DNA from: Deinococcus aetherius
GTDB taxonomy: Bacteria; Deinococcota; Deinococci; Deinococcales; Deinococcaceae
Assembly: GCF_025997855.1 (NCBI RefSeq)
Contig: NZ_AP026560.1
Coordinates: 2,367,001 to 2,431,000, forward strand
Reading direction: 5' to 3'
DNA: 64,000 nucleotides
Below are positions 1 through 14,772 of this stretch, piece after piece. Position 1 is the stretch's first letter. The number at the start of each line of letters is the position of its first letter. The position numbers were made by a program, and so were the translations under genes. The notes beneath the pieces were generated by a model, which saw only the letters and a program-made list of their open reading frames with translations, was not told where the DNA came from and did no database searches.

Positions 1-250
1 GCGAACCCCACAACGCCAGGAACGTTCTCCAGCCGGAGGCCGGAAGAGAAGCTGAGGGGGACATGGAGAGGCAGTGTAAAGCGGGTGTTGTGAGGAGTTG
101 CCAGCACGTCAGTTCCCGTCCCCTTCTGCTCTGGACATCCCCTTGGAGCCCGTCCCGAAGAGGATTTTTTCACTCCAGCAGTCAGGAGTCACCAGGCGGC
201 CAGTGTTCTGCCCGTCCACCCGAAGGCCGACGGGTCACAGCAGAGGGCGG
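1..250. other. no supported gene
   Basis: Nothing in the first 250 bases is convincing as a gene. Short open frames exist on both strands, but none has a recognisable domain or a clear start signal. This is probably the tail of a neighbouring intergenic region plus the leader of the acetyltransferase that follows. Confidence 0.5.
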
Positions 251-671
251 GTGGGCGCCGGAGAGTATTCTCTCGCCGTGCTCACCGAGGCGAATACCCT
301 CACCCCCGAGCTGGAGACGCTGCTCGCCCGCGCGATGTTCCCTGACCCCGGGCGCATCCGCCGCACGTTGGAGAGCTACCGGACCGATCCCACCAGACGA
401 GTCTTCGCCTGGGTGGTGGAGGGTCGCCCCGTGAGCACGGCAGGAATCCAGCAACGCGACGGGGAGGTCGAGGTCCTGCACCTCGGCACCGCCCCCGGTG
501 AGGAGAGGCGGGGGCACGCCAGGACGCTCCTGCACGCTCTGGCCGCCTACCTGAACACGGGCCACGTGGTCGCGGAGACGGACGACGAGGCGGTGGAGTT
601 CTACCGGCGGGCCGGATTCGAGGTGACGCCGATCCCCTCTCCCCGGGAGCGGGCGCGGTACCGCTGCGTCC

Positions 672-685
<14 letters not shown>
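251..685 (+). CDS. GNAT family N-acetyltransferase
   Basis: Predicted 144-residue GNAT-fold acetyltransferase that would transfer an acetyl group from acetyl-CoA to an unknown amine. The core strand with VEVLHLGTAPGEERRGHART resembles the acetyl-CoA binding motif A (R/Q-x-x-G-x-A region), and the C-terminal EFYRRAGFEV is the usual GNAT ending. The frame stays open upstream to position 98, but that part is not GNAT-like. GTG 251 gives a normal N-terminus; GTG 278 is an alternative. The 3' end overlaps the convergent rnhA gene by 14 bp. The substrate cannot be told from the sequence. Confidence 0.75.
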
Positions 686-1229
<544 letters not shown>

Positions 1230-1318
1230 CGGGATTCAGCTCCTTTCCAGAACGCCCAGGAAAGCACCGGGCGTTCTTCCAATCCGCTGAACCCCTCTCT
1301 CTTCCTACTCACGTCCGC

Positions 1319-1355
1319 TCGGAAAATTTCCGAAACAAGAACGGAAATTTTCGGA
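1319..1355. promoter_or_regulatory. tandem palindromes, candidate operator
   Basis: CGGAAAATTTCCG (1320-1332) is an exact odd palindrome. CGGAAATTTTCGG (1342-1354) is a near copy of it. Their centres are 22 bp apart, close to two helical turns. Together they form an inverted repeat with 13 of 14 arm positions paired. The block is very AT-rich for this genome and lies between divergent rnhA and the DUF4870 gene. It could bind a dimeric regulator or form a hairpin; there is no terminal T-run. Confidence 0.5.
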
Positions 1356-1396
1356 AGCTTCGTCATAACCCCGGAACTGTAGGGAGGGGCGCCCCG

Positions 1397-1409
1397 TACT
1401 GTCAAGGAT
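1397..1409 (+). promoter_or_regulatory. leaderless -10 box of DUF4870 gene
   Basis: TACTGT at 1397-1402 lies 7 nt before ATG 1410. This is the TANNNT arrangement seen repeatedly in the window, so transcription should start at or next to the start codon. Confidence 0.6.
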
Positions 1410-1892
1410 ATGCGCCTCCCTCAGGGGTCCCGCCCGCCGCCCGTTCCCCTCATCCCCGAGGCCGAGCGGACGCCCGCGCTGCTCATTCACCTCTCGCCGC
1501 TGCTGGGCTTCATCCTGCCCGTGCTGGGCAACGTGCTGGGGCCGCTCGCCGCGTGGCTCGCCTACCGCGACCGCAGCCGGGTGCTCGACGACCAGGGCAA
1601 GGAGGCGCTGAATTTTCAACTCAGCGTGTGGCTGTACTCGTTCGTGTTCGGCCTGCTGTTCTTCGCCCTGTTCAGCCTGGGGCTGATCGGAGGGGCCTTC
1701 GGGGCGGCGGCGGGTTCGCCGGACCTGGGCGCCTTCGCCCTCTTCGGCTCGCTGGCGGCGTTTTTCGCCTTCTTCGTCCCGCTGACCCTGGTGCTGTGGG
1801 CCTTTCCCCTCGTGGTAATGCTGCTGGCGGTGATCCGGGTGAACCAGGGGCGGGCGTACCGGTATCCGCTGAGCATCCGGTGGGTGAGGTAG
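1410..1892 (+). CDS. DUF4870 (Tic20-like) small membrane protein
   Basis: A 160-residue integral membrane protein. Its first helix (LLIHLSPLLGFILPVLGNVLGPLAAWL) and the following GKEALNFQLS motif match the DUF4870 family. Two further hydrophobic helices and a basic C-terminus follow. Function in this family is not established. The start follows a leaderless -10 box. The PIG-L deacetylase gene follows on the same strand. Confidence 0.8.
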   Translation: MRLPQGSRPPPVPLIPEAERTPALLIHLSPLLGFILPVLGNVLGPLAAWLAYRDRSRVLDDQGKEALNFQLSVWLYSFVFGLLFFALFSLGLIGGAFGAAAGSPDLGAFALFGSLAAFFAFFVPLTLVLWAFPLVVMLLAVIRVNQGRAYRYPLSIRWVR

Positions 1893-1968
1893 GGGCATGA
1901 GGCGCCTGCGTCGCGCCGCCGCGTCCTTTTTCTTTCGCCCCCACCCCGAATCCTCTACCCTGTCCCCC

Positions 1969-2724
<756 letters not shown>

Positions 2725-2728
2725 GGGG

Positions 2729-2868
2729 TAAGTGGGAAGTGGTCAGTGGAGGGTGGCAGCCGTTCTTCCGGCGACACGACGGGATGATCCCGTACCACGA
2801 GAAAACCCCTGGCAGGCTGTCTTTTCACCACGGGCCACTTCCCACTCACCACTGACTGCGCGCCCCCG
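2729..2868. repeat. intergenic inverted repeat
   Basis: AGTGGGAAGTGG near 2730 is the exact reverse complement of CCACTTCCCACT near 2847. A second pair, GTCAGTGG/CCACTGAC, adjoins it. The same CCACTCACCACTGAC unit recurs near 14730. This is a small dispersed repeat in the gap between the deacetylase and SRPBCC genes, with no coding content. Confidence 0.6.
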
Positions 2869-2889
2869 CGCGCTACATTGACCCCCGAC

Positions 2890-3441
2890 ATGCCCGAACC
2901 CATCAACATCAGGCAGAGCATCGTGGTGCGGTCGCGCCCGGACGTGCTGTACCGGCTGGCGCTGGAGCCGAGGCGCCGGGTCAGGTGGGACCCCAACATC
3001 GTGCGGGCGGAGTACCAGGGCGGGGACGGGCGCTTGAGCAACAACGTCCTCGTGCGCTTCAAGTTCTCGCGGCGGCTGCTGGGCATCGCGTTCACCGCGA
3101 AGTACGGGCAGCTCCAGGCGCCGTTGCGCGGCGGCTGGGAGAGCGTGCGCAACGTGGGGCCGCTCGAAAAGCTCACCCAGGGCTGGACCTTCAAGGCGAT
3201 GCCGGGGGGCACGGAAGTGACCATGACCGTCAACGGCCGGGTCCGCTACACCTGGGTCCGCCGTCCCATCGAGCGCATCCTGCACAACATGGTCGCCACC
3301 ACCCTCCTCGAACTCCAGCGGCAGGTGGACGCGCAGGGCGCGCAACTGATGGAGGACATGGGTCGCGAGATGCAGAAGCGCCAGCAGGAGGAGAAGCGGT
3401 CGTCCCGGGAGGCGGCGAAGGCCTCGCGGCGCAAGCGGTAA
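2890..3441 (+). CDS. SRPBCC (START-like) family protein
   Basis: A 183-residue protein with the helix-grip fold of polyketide cyclase/START proteins: INIRQSIVVRSRPDVLYRLALEPRRRVRWDPN opens like coenzyme Q-binding/SRPBCC domains. It ends in a long basic helix (QKRQQEEKRSSREAAKASRRKR) that may bind nucleic acid or membrane. ATG 2890 is preferred over TTG 2878; a TACATT -10 box lies at 2874-2879. The ligand is unknown. A small gene follows 11 bp downstream. Confidence 0.75.
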   Translation: MPEPINIRQSIVVRSRPDVLYRLALEPRRRVRWDPNIVRAEYQGGDGRLSNNVLVRFKFSRRLLGIAFTAKYGQLQAPLRGGWESVRNVGPLEKLTQGWTFKAMPGGTEVTMTVNGRVRYTWVRRPIERILHNMVATTLLELQRQVDAQGAQLMEDMGREMQKRQQEEKRSSREAAKASRRKR

Positions 3442-3452
3442 GAGGAACAGCC

Positions 3453-3707
3453 GTGGACCTCTGGGACCTGCGGGACGAACTCATCTTCCGGGAGTTGCGC
3501 CTCACGCTGGGGCGGCACCCGCAGACCGGACAGCCCTACCTGCTGTTCATGGTGCAGCTCGGCTTCGGGGAGTACCCCGCCCGGCTGAGGGTCAGCGAGG
3601 ACGCCTTCCGGCAGTACCGGCAGGACCCTCATCTCGCCGCGCGCCTGACCGAACGGTATCAGGGGTTGACGCACGAGCAGGTGCGCGAGGCAGGCGGCGA
3701 ATGCTGA
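3453..3707 (+). CDS. small conserved-looking protein, unknown function
   Basis: An 84-residue soluble protein starting at GTG 3453 with AGAGGA about 6 nt upstream. It is probably co-transcribed with the SRPBCC gene 11 bp before it. The sequence is well-formed (alternating strands around LRLTLGRHPQTGQPYLLFMVQL, then helices), but I recognise no family. GC3 is typical for the genome, so it is likely real. Confidence 0.65.
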   Translation: MDLWDLRDELIFRELRLTLGRHPQTGQPYLLFMVQLGFGEYPARLRVSEDAFRQYRQDPHLAARLTERYQGLTHEQVREAGGEC

Positions 3708-3785
3708 GCGCCCTGGGCCGGGCGGGGACACCGGGCCCCATCTAAACCTCACATTCAGGAAGGGAAACGCCTTTGGGGCCGCGCG

Positions 3786-3791
3786 TATGAT
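3786..3791 (+). promoter_or_regulatory. candidate -10 box of the gnd operon
   Basis: TATGAT lies about 67 nt before the gnd start. A small dyad TGATG-CCCCT-CATCA follows around the expected transcription start. No good -35 is visible. This gives a leader of roughly 60 nt, unlike the leaderless genes nearby. Confidence 0.4.
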
Positions 3792-3858
3792 GCCCCTCAT
3801 CAGGTGCTGGGGGCTGGAATCGCTTCCGAGTCCCCTCCTGGCGCCGGGGAGGTCCCAT

Positions 3859-6632
<2,774 letters not shown>

Positions 6633-6642
6633 GGGGAGCTTT

Positions 6643-6712
6643 CAGCGGTCAGCCGTCAGCCGTCAGCAAGAGCCCCCCGGCTGAACGCTGTCTGCTGATA
6701 GCTGACAGCCCC
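6643..6712. repeat. intergenic GTCAGC repeat
   Basis: GGTCAGCCGTCAGCCGTCAGC is followed by GCTGATAGCTGACAG, an inverted array of the GTCAGC unit between zwf and opcA. It looks like a small dispersed repeat. It may form a hairpin within the operon mRNA. Confidence 0.55.
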
Positions 6713-6747
6713 ATTGAACGGGCAAACCCCCAAAACGGAGGTGCGAC

Positions 6748-7704
<957 letters not shown>

Positions 7705-7729
7705 GGGGCGCGGAAAGCGGGGTCCTCCG

Positions 7730-8404
7730 GTGAACCTCCGAGTCTTCCCCACCCCGCAGGCGACCGCGCAGGCCGCCGCCGAGGCGTTCGCCGACGCCGC
7801 GCGGGAGGCCGTGCGGGCGCGCGGGGCCTTCCACGTCGCCCTCTCGGGGGGCAGCACGCCGAAGCTGATGTACCGCTCTCTCCGGGGGATGGAGGACGTG
7901 CCCTGGGAGGCCGTTCACATCTACTTCAGCGACGAGCGGAGCGTGGGGCCGGACAGTTCGGAAAGTAACTACCGGCTGGCGCACGACGAACTGCTGACCC
8001 ACGTTCCCGTTCCCGGAGACCAGATTCACCGCATGGAGGGCGAGCGCCGCCCGCTGGAGGAGGCCGCGAGCGCGTACGCGGCCCTCCTGCCCGAGCGGCT
8101 CGACGTGGTGCTGCTGGGCATGGGGGACGACGGACACACGGCGAGCCTCTTCCCCGGCACGGCCGCGCTGACAGCGGGGGGAAGGGTGACGGCAAACTGG
8201 GTGCCGAAACTGAACACCGGGCGGCTCACCTTCACCTATGACGACATCAACGCGGCGGGCGAACGCTGGCTGCTGGTGGCGGGCGAGGGCAAGGCGGACG
8301 TGTTGCGGCAGGTCGCGGCGGGCGAGGGCGACTATCCGGTGGCGGGCGTGCGCGACCCGGTGTGGTTCGTGGACGAGGCGGCGGCGGGCGAGTTGGGGCG
8401 GTAG
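7730..8404 (+). CDS. pgl: 6-phosphogluconolactonase
   Basis: Hydrolyses 6-phosphogluconolactone, closing the oxidative branch between Zwf and Gnd. The DevB/Pgl signatures [11 protein letters not shown] and [17 protein letters not shown] are present; [14 protein letters not shown] is the catalytic histidine region. It has 224 residues, normal for the family. The GTG start at 7730 follows opcA after 25 bp. It is the last gene of the gnd-zwf-opcA-pgl operon, with a terminator-like hairpin 25 bp downstream. Confidence 0.92.
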   Translation: MNLRVFPTPQATAQAAAEAFADAAREAVRARGAFHVALSGGSTPKLMYRSLRGMEDVPWEAVHIYFSDERSVGPDSSESNYRLAHDELLTHVPVPGDQIHRMEGERRPLEEAASAYAALLPERLDVVLLGMGDDGHTASLFPGTAALTAGGRVTANWVPKLNTGRLTFTYDDINAAGERWLLVAGEGKADVLRQVAAGEGDYPVAGVRDPVWFVDEAAAGELGR

Positions 8405-8428
8405 TTCCTCGTTTCGAGGACACGGGAG

Positions 8429-8460
8429 GCTCGGGCCGGGGTGCCCGGGTCTTCCTTTTT
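8429..8460 (+). terminator. intrinsic terminator after pgl
   Basis: An 8-bp stem (8429-8436 with 8443-8450, two G-U pairs) and a 6-nt loop, followed by TTCCTTTTT. A second small hairpin, TCCTCG-TTT-CGAGGA, lies just upstream at about 8406. Together they should end the pentose-phosphate operon. Confidence 0.65.
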
Positions 8461-8595
8461 GGGAGGGCTGTGGCTCACCCCACCCTTCCTCCGGGGAACG
8501 TGCCCTCCGCCGCGAAGCTCATCCGCTCAGACGGTAGCCTCGGGAGCAGAATCCCGCCTACCCCTCACCGCTTGAACCCCGCCCCCGGAGGAACC

Positions 8596-11379
8596 ATGCA
8601 CATCAGCCCCTCTCGCCGTCACCTGCTTCTCACCCTCGCTCTGCTGACGGGCCCGGCAGCCCTCGCGCAGACGGCGCCCGCCGCACCCGCGCCCGCCACG
8701 ACGAGTGCGCCCGCCGCCCAAGCCGCCCTCCCCGCAGGCGTGACCTTCGTGACCGAGGTCGAGGGCGTGCGCGAGTACCGCCTGTCCAACGGGCTGCGCG
8801 TGCTCCTCTTCCCCGATATGTCGAAGACGACCTTCACGCTGAACGTCACCTACCTCGTGGGCAGCCGACACGAGAGCTACGGCGAGACGGGCATGGCGCA
8901 CCTGCTGGAGCACATGGTCTTCAAGGGCACGCCCACGAGCGGCAACATCCTCGAAGGGCTCGGCAAGCGCGGCGCGGACTTCAACGGCACGACGAGCGAC
9001 GACCGCACGAACTACTTCGAGACGCTGACGAACACCGGGGACAACCTCGCCTGGGCCATCCGCATGGAGGCCGACCGCATGGTGAACTCCAAGATCAGCG
9101 CCGAGGACCTGAAGACCGAGATGACGGTCGTGCGCAACGAGTTCGAGTCGGGCGAGAACAGCCCGTTTCGCCTTCTGCTCAAGCAGACCCAATCAGTCGC
9201 TTTCGATTGGCACAACTACGGCAACAACACCATCGGCAACCGCTCCGACGTGGAGAACGTGCCCGCCTCGCGCCTGAAAGCCTTTTACCAGCGTTATTAC
9301 CAGCCGGACAACGCGGTGGTGACGCTCGCCGGAAACTTCGAGCCGGGCGCGGCCCTGCGGCTGATCGCGGAGAGCTTCGGCGCCATCCGCCGCCCGTGGC
9401 GCACCCTGCCGCCGCTCTACACGGTCGAGCCCCCGCAGGACGGCGAACGCAGCGTCACCGTGCGCCGGGTGGGGGACGAGCAGATTCTGCTGGCCGCCTA
9501 CCACATGCCCAGCATCCGCCACCCCGACATGCCCGCCCTGATGGTGCTCGACCAGATTCTCGCCGACGAGCCCTCCGGGCGGCTGTACAAGGCCCTGGTG
9601 CAAACCAAGCAGACGACCGCCATCGGCAGCCTGACGAACAGCGCATCGGACCCCGGCCTGATGATGTACGCCGCCGTGCTGGGCAAGGATGACAAGCTGG
9701 CCCCCGCCCAGACGACCCTCCTCGCCACGCTGGAGGGGGCGAGCAAGACGCCCTTCACGGAAGAGGACGTGTCCCGCGTCCGCACCCGCGTCGTGAGCGG
9801 CTACGAGCAACTCCTCACCAAGCCCGAGGAGGTCGGCGTCACCTTATCGGAGTACATCGCGGCGGGAGACTGGCGCCTGCTCTTCAAGCTGCGCGACGAC
9901 ATCGAGAAGGTCACGCCCGCCGACGTGCAGCGGGTGGCGGCGGCGTACCTCAAGCCGACGAACCGCACCCTGGGCACCTTCCTCCCCACCGCCCAGCCCG
10001 ACCGGGTGGTGATCACCCCCGCGCCGAGCGCCGCCGACCTCCTGAAGGGCTACCAGGGACGGCAGGGCCTCGCGGCGGGCGAGACGATTGCCCCCGAGCC
10101 CGCTGCCCTGGAAGCCCGGGTGACGCGCGAGAAGGTGGCGGGGGCGGACGTGGCCCTGCTGCCCAAGAAAACGCGCGGCGAGCGGGTGGAATTCGTCCTC
10201 AGCCTTAACTTCGGGAACCCGGAGACGGCGCGAGGGGGCCAGGACGCGGCGGACTTCATCGCGCCCCTGCTCACGCGCGGCAGCACCGGGCTGACCCGGC
10301 AGCAACTCGCCGACCGCCTGGAGGCCATCCGCACCCAGCTCAGCGTGACGGGAGGAACGACGGGCGCGACCGTGCGGGTGAGCACCGACCGCAAGAACCT
10401 CCCCGAGGCGTTGGCCCTCGTTCGTAAGGTGTTGCGCGAGCCCACCTTCCCGGAGGCCGACTTCGAGGAGATCAGGAAGTCGAGCCTCGATGGGTTGGAG
10501 TCCGGGCGCAGCGACCCGCAACAGGTCGCCGGGCAGGCGCTCGGGCGGGCCTTCATGCCTGCGGGAGCCAAGCGGGGCGACCTCACCTACGTCCCTACCC
10601 TCGACGAGGAGATCGCGGACACGCGGGCCGTGACGCTCGCGCAGGTGCGCGACTACTACCGCAAGGTCTGGGGGGCGGCGAAGGCCCAGGTCGCGGTCGT
10701 CGGCGACTTCGATCCCCAGACGGTGCGGGCCGCCATTCCTGAGCTTCTGGGCGGCTTCACGAGCGGGGTGCCGTACCAGCGGGTGATCCTGCCGCTGACC
10801 ACGCCGGGGGCTCAGGACCTCGTGCTGAACGTGGCCGACAAGGCGAACGCGGTCTACCTCGCGCGGCTGAACTTCCCCCTGCGTGACGACAACCCCGACT
10901 ACGCGGCCCTGACCGTCGCCATGCGCGTCTTCGGCTCGGGCACCGACTCGCGGCTGTTCAACCGGCTGCGGCAGAAAGAAGGCCTGAGTTACGGGGCGGG
11001 CGGCGGCGTCAGCGTCTCCAGCGAGGACGAGAAGGGGTCGTTCACCTCCTACGCGATCTTCAACCCGAACGTGACCGCCCAAGTTTCTACCGCGATGCGC
11101 GAGGAACTCGACCGCGCCCTGAAGGACGGCTTCACCGCGCAGGAGGTCGAGGCCGCCAAATCCTCCATTCTCCAGGAGACGCGCGTGGCCCGCAGCGACG
11201 ATGGCAACCTCGCCTCCGGCCTCGCCCGCCAGCTCTACCTCGGCCGCACCTACGCCTTCAGCGCCGACTTCGAGAGCAAGCTCAAGGCCGTGACACCCGA
11301 GATGGCGCGGGAGGCCCTGCGCAAGTATGTGAACCCGGCGAATCTCGTGGTGGTGCGGGCGGGGACATTCGGGAAGTGA
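8596..11379 (+). CDS. M16 family zinc metallopeptidase, secreted
   Basis: A 927-residue pitrilysin/insulinase-type peptidase with two tandem M16 halves. It has a signal peptide (residues 1-25, ending ALA-Q) and an Ala/Pro linker. The inverted zinc motif HLLEH is at 102-106, with a downstream Glu in the [21 protein letters not shown] region. The second half (from ~500) lacks HxxEH, as usual for the inactive domain, but has the [25 protein letters not shown] substrate-binding motif. GGAGGA precedes ATG 8596. It probably degrades peptides in the periplasm or outside the cell. Confidence 0.92.
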   Translation: MHISPSRRHLLLTLALLTGPAALAQTAPAAPAPATTSAPAAQAALPAGVTFVTEVEGVREYRLSNGLRVLLFPDMSKTTFTLNVTYLVGSRHESYGETGMAHLLEHMVFKGTPTSGNILEGLGKRGADFNGTTSDDRTNYFETLTNTGDNLAWAIRMEADRMVNSKISAEDLKTEMTVVRNEFESGENSPFRLLLKQTQSVAFDWHNYGNNTIGNRSDVENVPASRLKAFYQRYYQPDNAVVTLAGNFEPGAALRLIAESFGAIRRPWRTLPPLYTVEPPQDGERSVTVRRVGDEQILLAAYHMPSIRHPDMPALMVLDQILADEPSGRLYKALVQTKQTTAIGSLTNSASDPGLMMYAAVLGKDDKLAPAQTTLLATLEGASKTPFTEEDVSRVRTRVVSGYEQLLTKPEEVGVTLSEYIAAGDWRLLFKLRDDIEKVTPADVQRVAAAYLKPTNRTLGTFLPTAQPDRVVITPAPSAADLLKGYQGRQGLAAGETIAPEPAALEARVTREKVAGADVALLPKKTRGERVEFVLSLNFGNPETARGGQDAADFIAPLLTRGSTGLTRQQLADRLEAIRTQLSVTGGTTGATVRVSTDRKNLPEALALVRKVLREPTFPEADFEEIRKSSLDGLESGRSDPQQVAGQALGRAFMPAGAKRGDLTYVPTLDEEIADTRAVTLAQVRDYYRKVWGAAKAQVAVVGDFDPQTVRAAIPELLGGFTSGVPYQRVILPLTTPGAQDLVLNVADKANAVYLARLNFPLRDDNPDYAALTVAMRVFGSGTDSRLFNRLRQKEGLSYGAGGGVSVSSEDEKGSFTSYAIFNPNVTAQVSTAMREELDRALKDGFTAQEVEAAKSSILQETRVARSDDGNLASGLARQLYLGRTYAFSADFESKLKAVTPEMAREALRKYVNPANLVVVRAGTFGK

Positions 11380-11388
11380 GAGAGGGCT

Positions 11389-11470
11389 TGTCGTCCGTCG
11401 CTTGTGGAGGTGGGGGAAGTCAAGCCCCCGCCTTCTTCTGTTCCCTACACGCCACAAGCCACGGGCGACA
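11389..11470. repeat. long intergenic stem-loop
   Basis: Two 19-nt arms (11389-11407 and 11452-11470) pair with 17 of 19 matches. Inside them is a second 9-bp stem, AGGTGGGGG/CCCCCGCCT. The whole gap between the M16 gene and queG can fold into one cruciform. No T-run follows, so it is more likely a repeat element or processing signal than a terminator. Confidence 0.55.
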
Positions 11471-11487
11471 GGCCCCATACTCCCCCC

Positions 11488-12591
11488 GTGAACGCCGCCG
11501 AACTCCTCGCCGACCTCGCCGTGTCCCTCGGCGCGGACGCGGTGGGGTGGGCTCCGGCGCAGGTTCCGGCGGCCTCGGTGGAGGAGTACGCCGGGTGGCT
11601 GGGGGCGGGACGGCACGCAGGGATGGCGTACCTGGAACGGCAGCTTCCGGCCCGCTCGGACCTGTCCTCGCGGCTGGAGGGGGCGGGGAGCGTCCTGGTG
11701 CTGGGCGTCTCGCACGCCTTCCAGGAGCCGACCGTTCCGGCTGGGGGTGTGCGGGTGGGGCAAGTCGCCCGCTACGCCTGGACGCCCGACTACCACGACC
11801 AGCTCCAGCCGGTGCTGACCCGGTTAGAGGAGGAGGCCGTAGGAATAGGCGTACGGGCGCGTGGATACGTGGACCACGGCCCGGTGATGGAGCGCCTGTT
11901 CGCGGCGGGGGCCTTCCTGGGCTGGCGCGGCAGGTCGGGGATGAACGTCAGCACGCGGCTGGGCGCCTTCGTGACGCTGGCGGTGCTCCTGACCGACCTG
12001 CCCTTCGGGGGGACGCACGGGGCCCACCCCGACCGCTGCGGGCGCTGCCTGCGCTGCGTGGCCACCTGCCCCACGAACGCCATCGGTCCCGACCGGGCCA
12101 TCGACGCGCGGCGCTGCATCTCGTACCTCACCATCGAACACCGGGGGCCGATTCCAGACGAATTCCGGGCTGGCATCGGCGACTGGCTCTTCGGCTGCGA
12201 CGTGTGCTCCGAGGTCTGCCCGTGGACGCAGAAGGCGGGGCCGCTCGCCCGGCTCCTCCAGCCGCGCGCCGAACTGGCCCACCCCGACCTGAGCGCCTTT
12301 TTCGGCACCGGCGAGCGCGAGTTCGAGCGGCGGTTCGCGGGGACGGCCTTCCTGCGCCCGCGCCGCAAGGGAATGGCCCGCAACGCCCTGACGGTGCTGG
12401 GCAACACCCGCGCGCCGGAGGGCTGGCCCCTCCTCCTCGCGGGCGCGCAGGACCCGGCCTGGGAGGTGCGCGAGGCCGCCGCCTGGGCGCTGGGCCGCTG
12501 GGGGGAGACGGGGCGCCTCCGGCCCCTCCTCGGCGACCCCCACGAGGCGGTGTGCAAGACGGCCCTGCGCTCCTTGACCGAGGCTTCATGA
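11488..12591 (+). CDS. queG: epoxyqueuosine reductase QueG
   Basis: Cobalamin- and Fe-S-dependent enzyme of the last step of queuosine synthesis in tRNA. Two ferredoxin-like clusters are visible: CGRCLRCVATCP and, after a gap, FGCDVCSEVCPW. A C-terminal HEAT-like repeat (AREVREAAAWALGRWGE) fits the family. GTG 11488 gives 367 residues. It lies 6 nt after CATACT, a weak leaderless-type -10 box. The frame open upstream to 11404 runs through the stem-loop and is not expected to be translated. Confidence 0.93.
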   Translation: MNAAELLADLAVSLGADAVGWAPAQVPAASVEEYAGWLGAGRHAGMAYLERQLPARSDLSSRLEGAGSVLVLGVSHAFQEPTVPAGGVRVGQVARYAWTPDYHDQLQPVLTRLEEEAVGIGVRARGYVDHGPVMERLFAAGAFLGWRGRSGMNVSTRLGAFVTLAVLLTDLPFGGTHGAHPDRCGRCLRCVATCPTNAIGPDRAIDARRCISYLTIEHRGPIPDEFRAGIGDWLFGCDVCSEVCPWTQKAGPLARLLQPRAELAHPDLSAFFGTGEREFERRFAGTAFLRPRRKGMARNALTVLGNTRAPEGWPLLLAGAQDPAWEVREAAAWALGRWGETGRLRPLLGDPHEAVCKTALRSLTEAS

Positions 12592-12651
12592 GGAAAAACA
12601 GGCAGGATTTCCCCCTCGCATTTGGGGCGGGAACGTGGTCAGGTGAAGGGC

Positions 12652-13032
12652 ATGGCGAACCTGACCGAGACGTTCATGGAAAGACTCCAGACCATCGAGG
12701 CGAGCGGTGACCCTATGCCGTTGGTGGAACTGTTCGCGGACGAGACGGCGCTGCGCAACATGACGACCCAGGAGTGGAACGGCAAAGAAGGGGCGCAGGA
12801 CTTCTGGTCGCGCTACCTGGCGAACTTCCAGACGATTCGCAGCGAGTTCTTCCACCACGCCGACGACGGCCACACCGGCGTGATGGAGTGGGAGGCGGCG
12901 GGCAAGCTCGCGGACGGGGCCGACATCGCCTACCGGGGCATCAGCGTGATCGAGCACGACGGCCAGCAGGTGCAGGCCTTCCGCACTTACTACGACTCCG
13001 CCGCCTTCGTGAAGCCCGGCGTGGAGTCCTGA
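12652..13032 (+). CDS. SnoaL-like / NTF2-like protein
   Basis: A 126-residue cone-fold protein: TFMERLQTIEASGDPMPLVELFADETALRN followed by EGAQDFWSRYLANF and AYRGISVIEHDGQQVQAFRTYYDSAAF is the standard nuclear-transport-factor-2 pattern. The family covers small isomerases and binding proteins, so the substrate is unknown. ATG 12652 has GTGAAGGG a few nt upstream. GTG 12622 upstream in frame is less likely. Confidence 0.72.
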   Translation: MANLTETFMERLQTIEASGDPMPLVELFADETALRNMTTQEWNGKEGAQDFWSRYLANFQTIRSEFFHHADDGHTGVMEWEAAGKLADGADIAYRGISVIEHDGQQVQAFRTYYDSAAFVKPGVES

Positions 13033-13053
13033 GCCGGGCAGCGGGAACGGCTG

Positions 13054-13086
13054 GGCGCTCGGGGGCGACTCCGGGCGCCTTCTCTT
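13054..13086 (+). terminator. probable terminator
   Basis: GGCGC at 13054 pairs with GCGCC at 13075 around a GC-rich loop, followed by TTCTCTTG. Weak T-run; it probably ends the SnoaL-like gene transcript. Confidence 0.45.
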
Positions 13087-13161
13087 GTCCTCCTGTCGTC
13101 CCCCCGCAGGTGAACGCGCTCACAAGACCGCCTCTCAGATGACGCGTCTAGCATGGGGGAG

Positions 13162-14036
<875 letters not shown>

Positions 14037-14040
<4 letters not shown>

Positions 14041-14675
14041 GCGGTCGGGAGCAGATCAGGGCCCAGCCTCTCCCCCACCGCCGCCCAGATGTCCTCTTCT
14101 AACGTGTCAGGATCGCGGGTGGCGTCGAGGAGCAGGAAACGCCCCGGCTCCCGGGCGGCGAGGGCCAGAAATTCCTCCCGCACCCGGGCGTGGAAGGCGA
14201 GGTCGGCCCGCTCCAGACGGTCGGGCTGCCCGCGTGAGGCGGCCCGGGCGAGGCCCACGGCGGGGTCGAGGTCGAGCAGCACCGTGAGGTCGGGCGTCAG
14301 GCCCCCCGCCGCCTCCCGGGTGACCGTCTCCAGCAGCTCCCGGTCCAGCCCCCGCCCCGCCCCCTGGTAAGCCCGGCTGGAGTCGGCATAACGGTCGCAC
14401 AGCACGACCTCTCCGCGTGAGAGCGCCGGGCAGATCACCTCCCGCACGAGTTGCGCGCGGCTCGCCGAGTACAGCAAGAACTCCGGCAGCGGGTCGATGT
14501 CGAGCGCCGGGTCGAGCAGCACCTCCCGCACCCGCGTCCCCAGCCCCGTGCCCCCCGGCTCCCGCGTGACGAGGTGCGGCACCCCGGCCCCCGCCAGCCG
14601 TGAGGCGAGCCGAGCGAGCTGGGTGCTCTTACCCGCGCCCTCGGGCCCCTCGAAGGTGATGAAGGGGGGGGTCAT
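14037..14675 (-). CDS. tmk: thymidylate kinase
   Basis: Phosphorylates dTMP to dTDP. The P-loop is FEGPEGAGKST at residues 7-17. TREPGGTGLGTRVRE is the substrate-binding loop, CDRYADSSRAYQGAGRG the DRY motif and LID region. It has 212 residues. ATG 14675 is preceded by TTTGGAG; 19 in-frame codons upstream lack similarity and are excluded. The stop codons of tmk and the cyclotransferase share one CTAG. Confidence 0.95.
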
Positions 14676-14699
14676 CCGGCTCCAAACGACTGGAAGTGA

Positions 14700-14760
14700 T
14701 CCATGGTGAGTGACAAGTGGAAGACAAACCACTCACCACTGACCATTAACCACGGACTGC
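14700..14760. repeat. small intergenic repeat
   Basis: Contains CCACTCACCACTGACC, the same unit as near 2848, paired with TGGTGAGTGACAAGTGG upstream. It lies between tmk and the Nif3-like gene. Confidence 0.5.
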
Positions 14761-14772
14761 GCTCAGTGCCCC

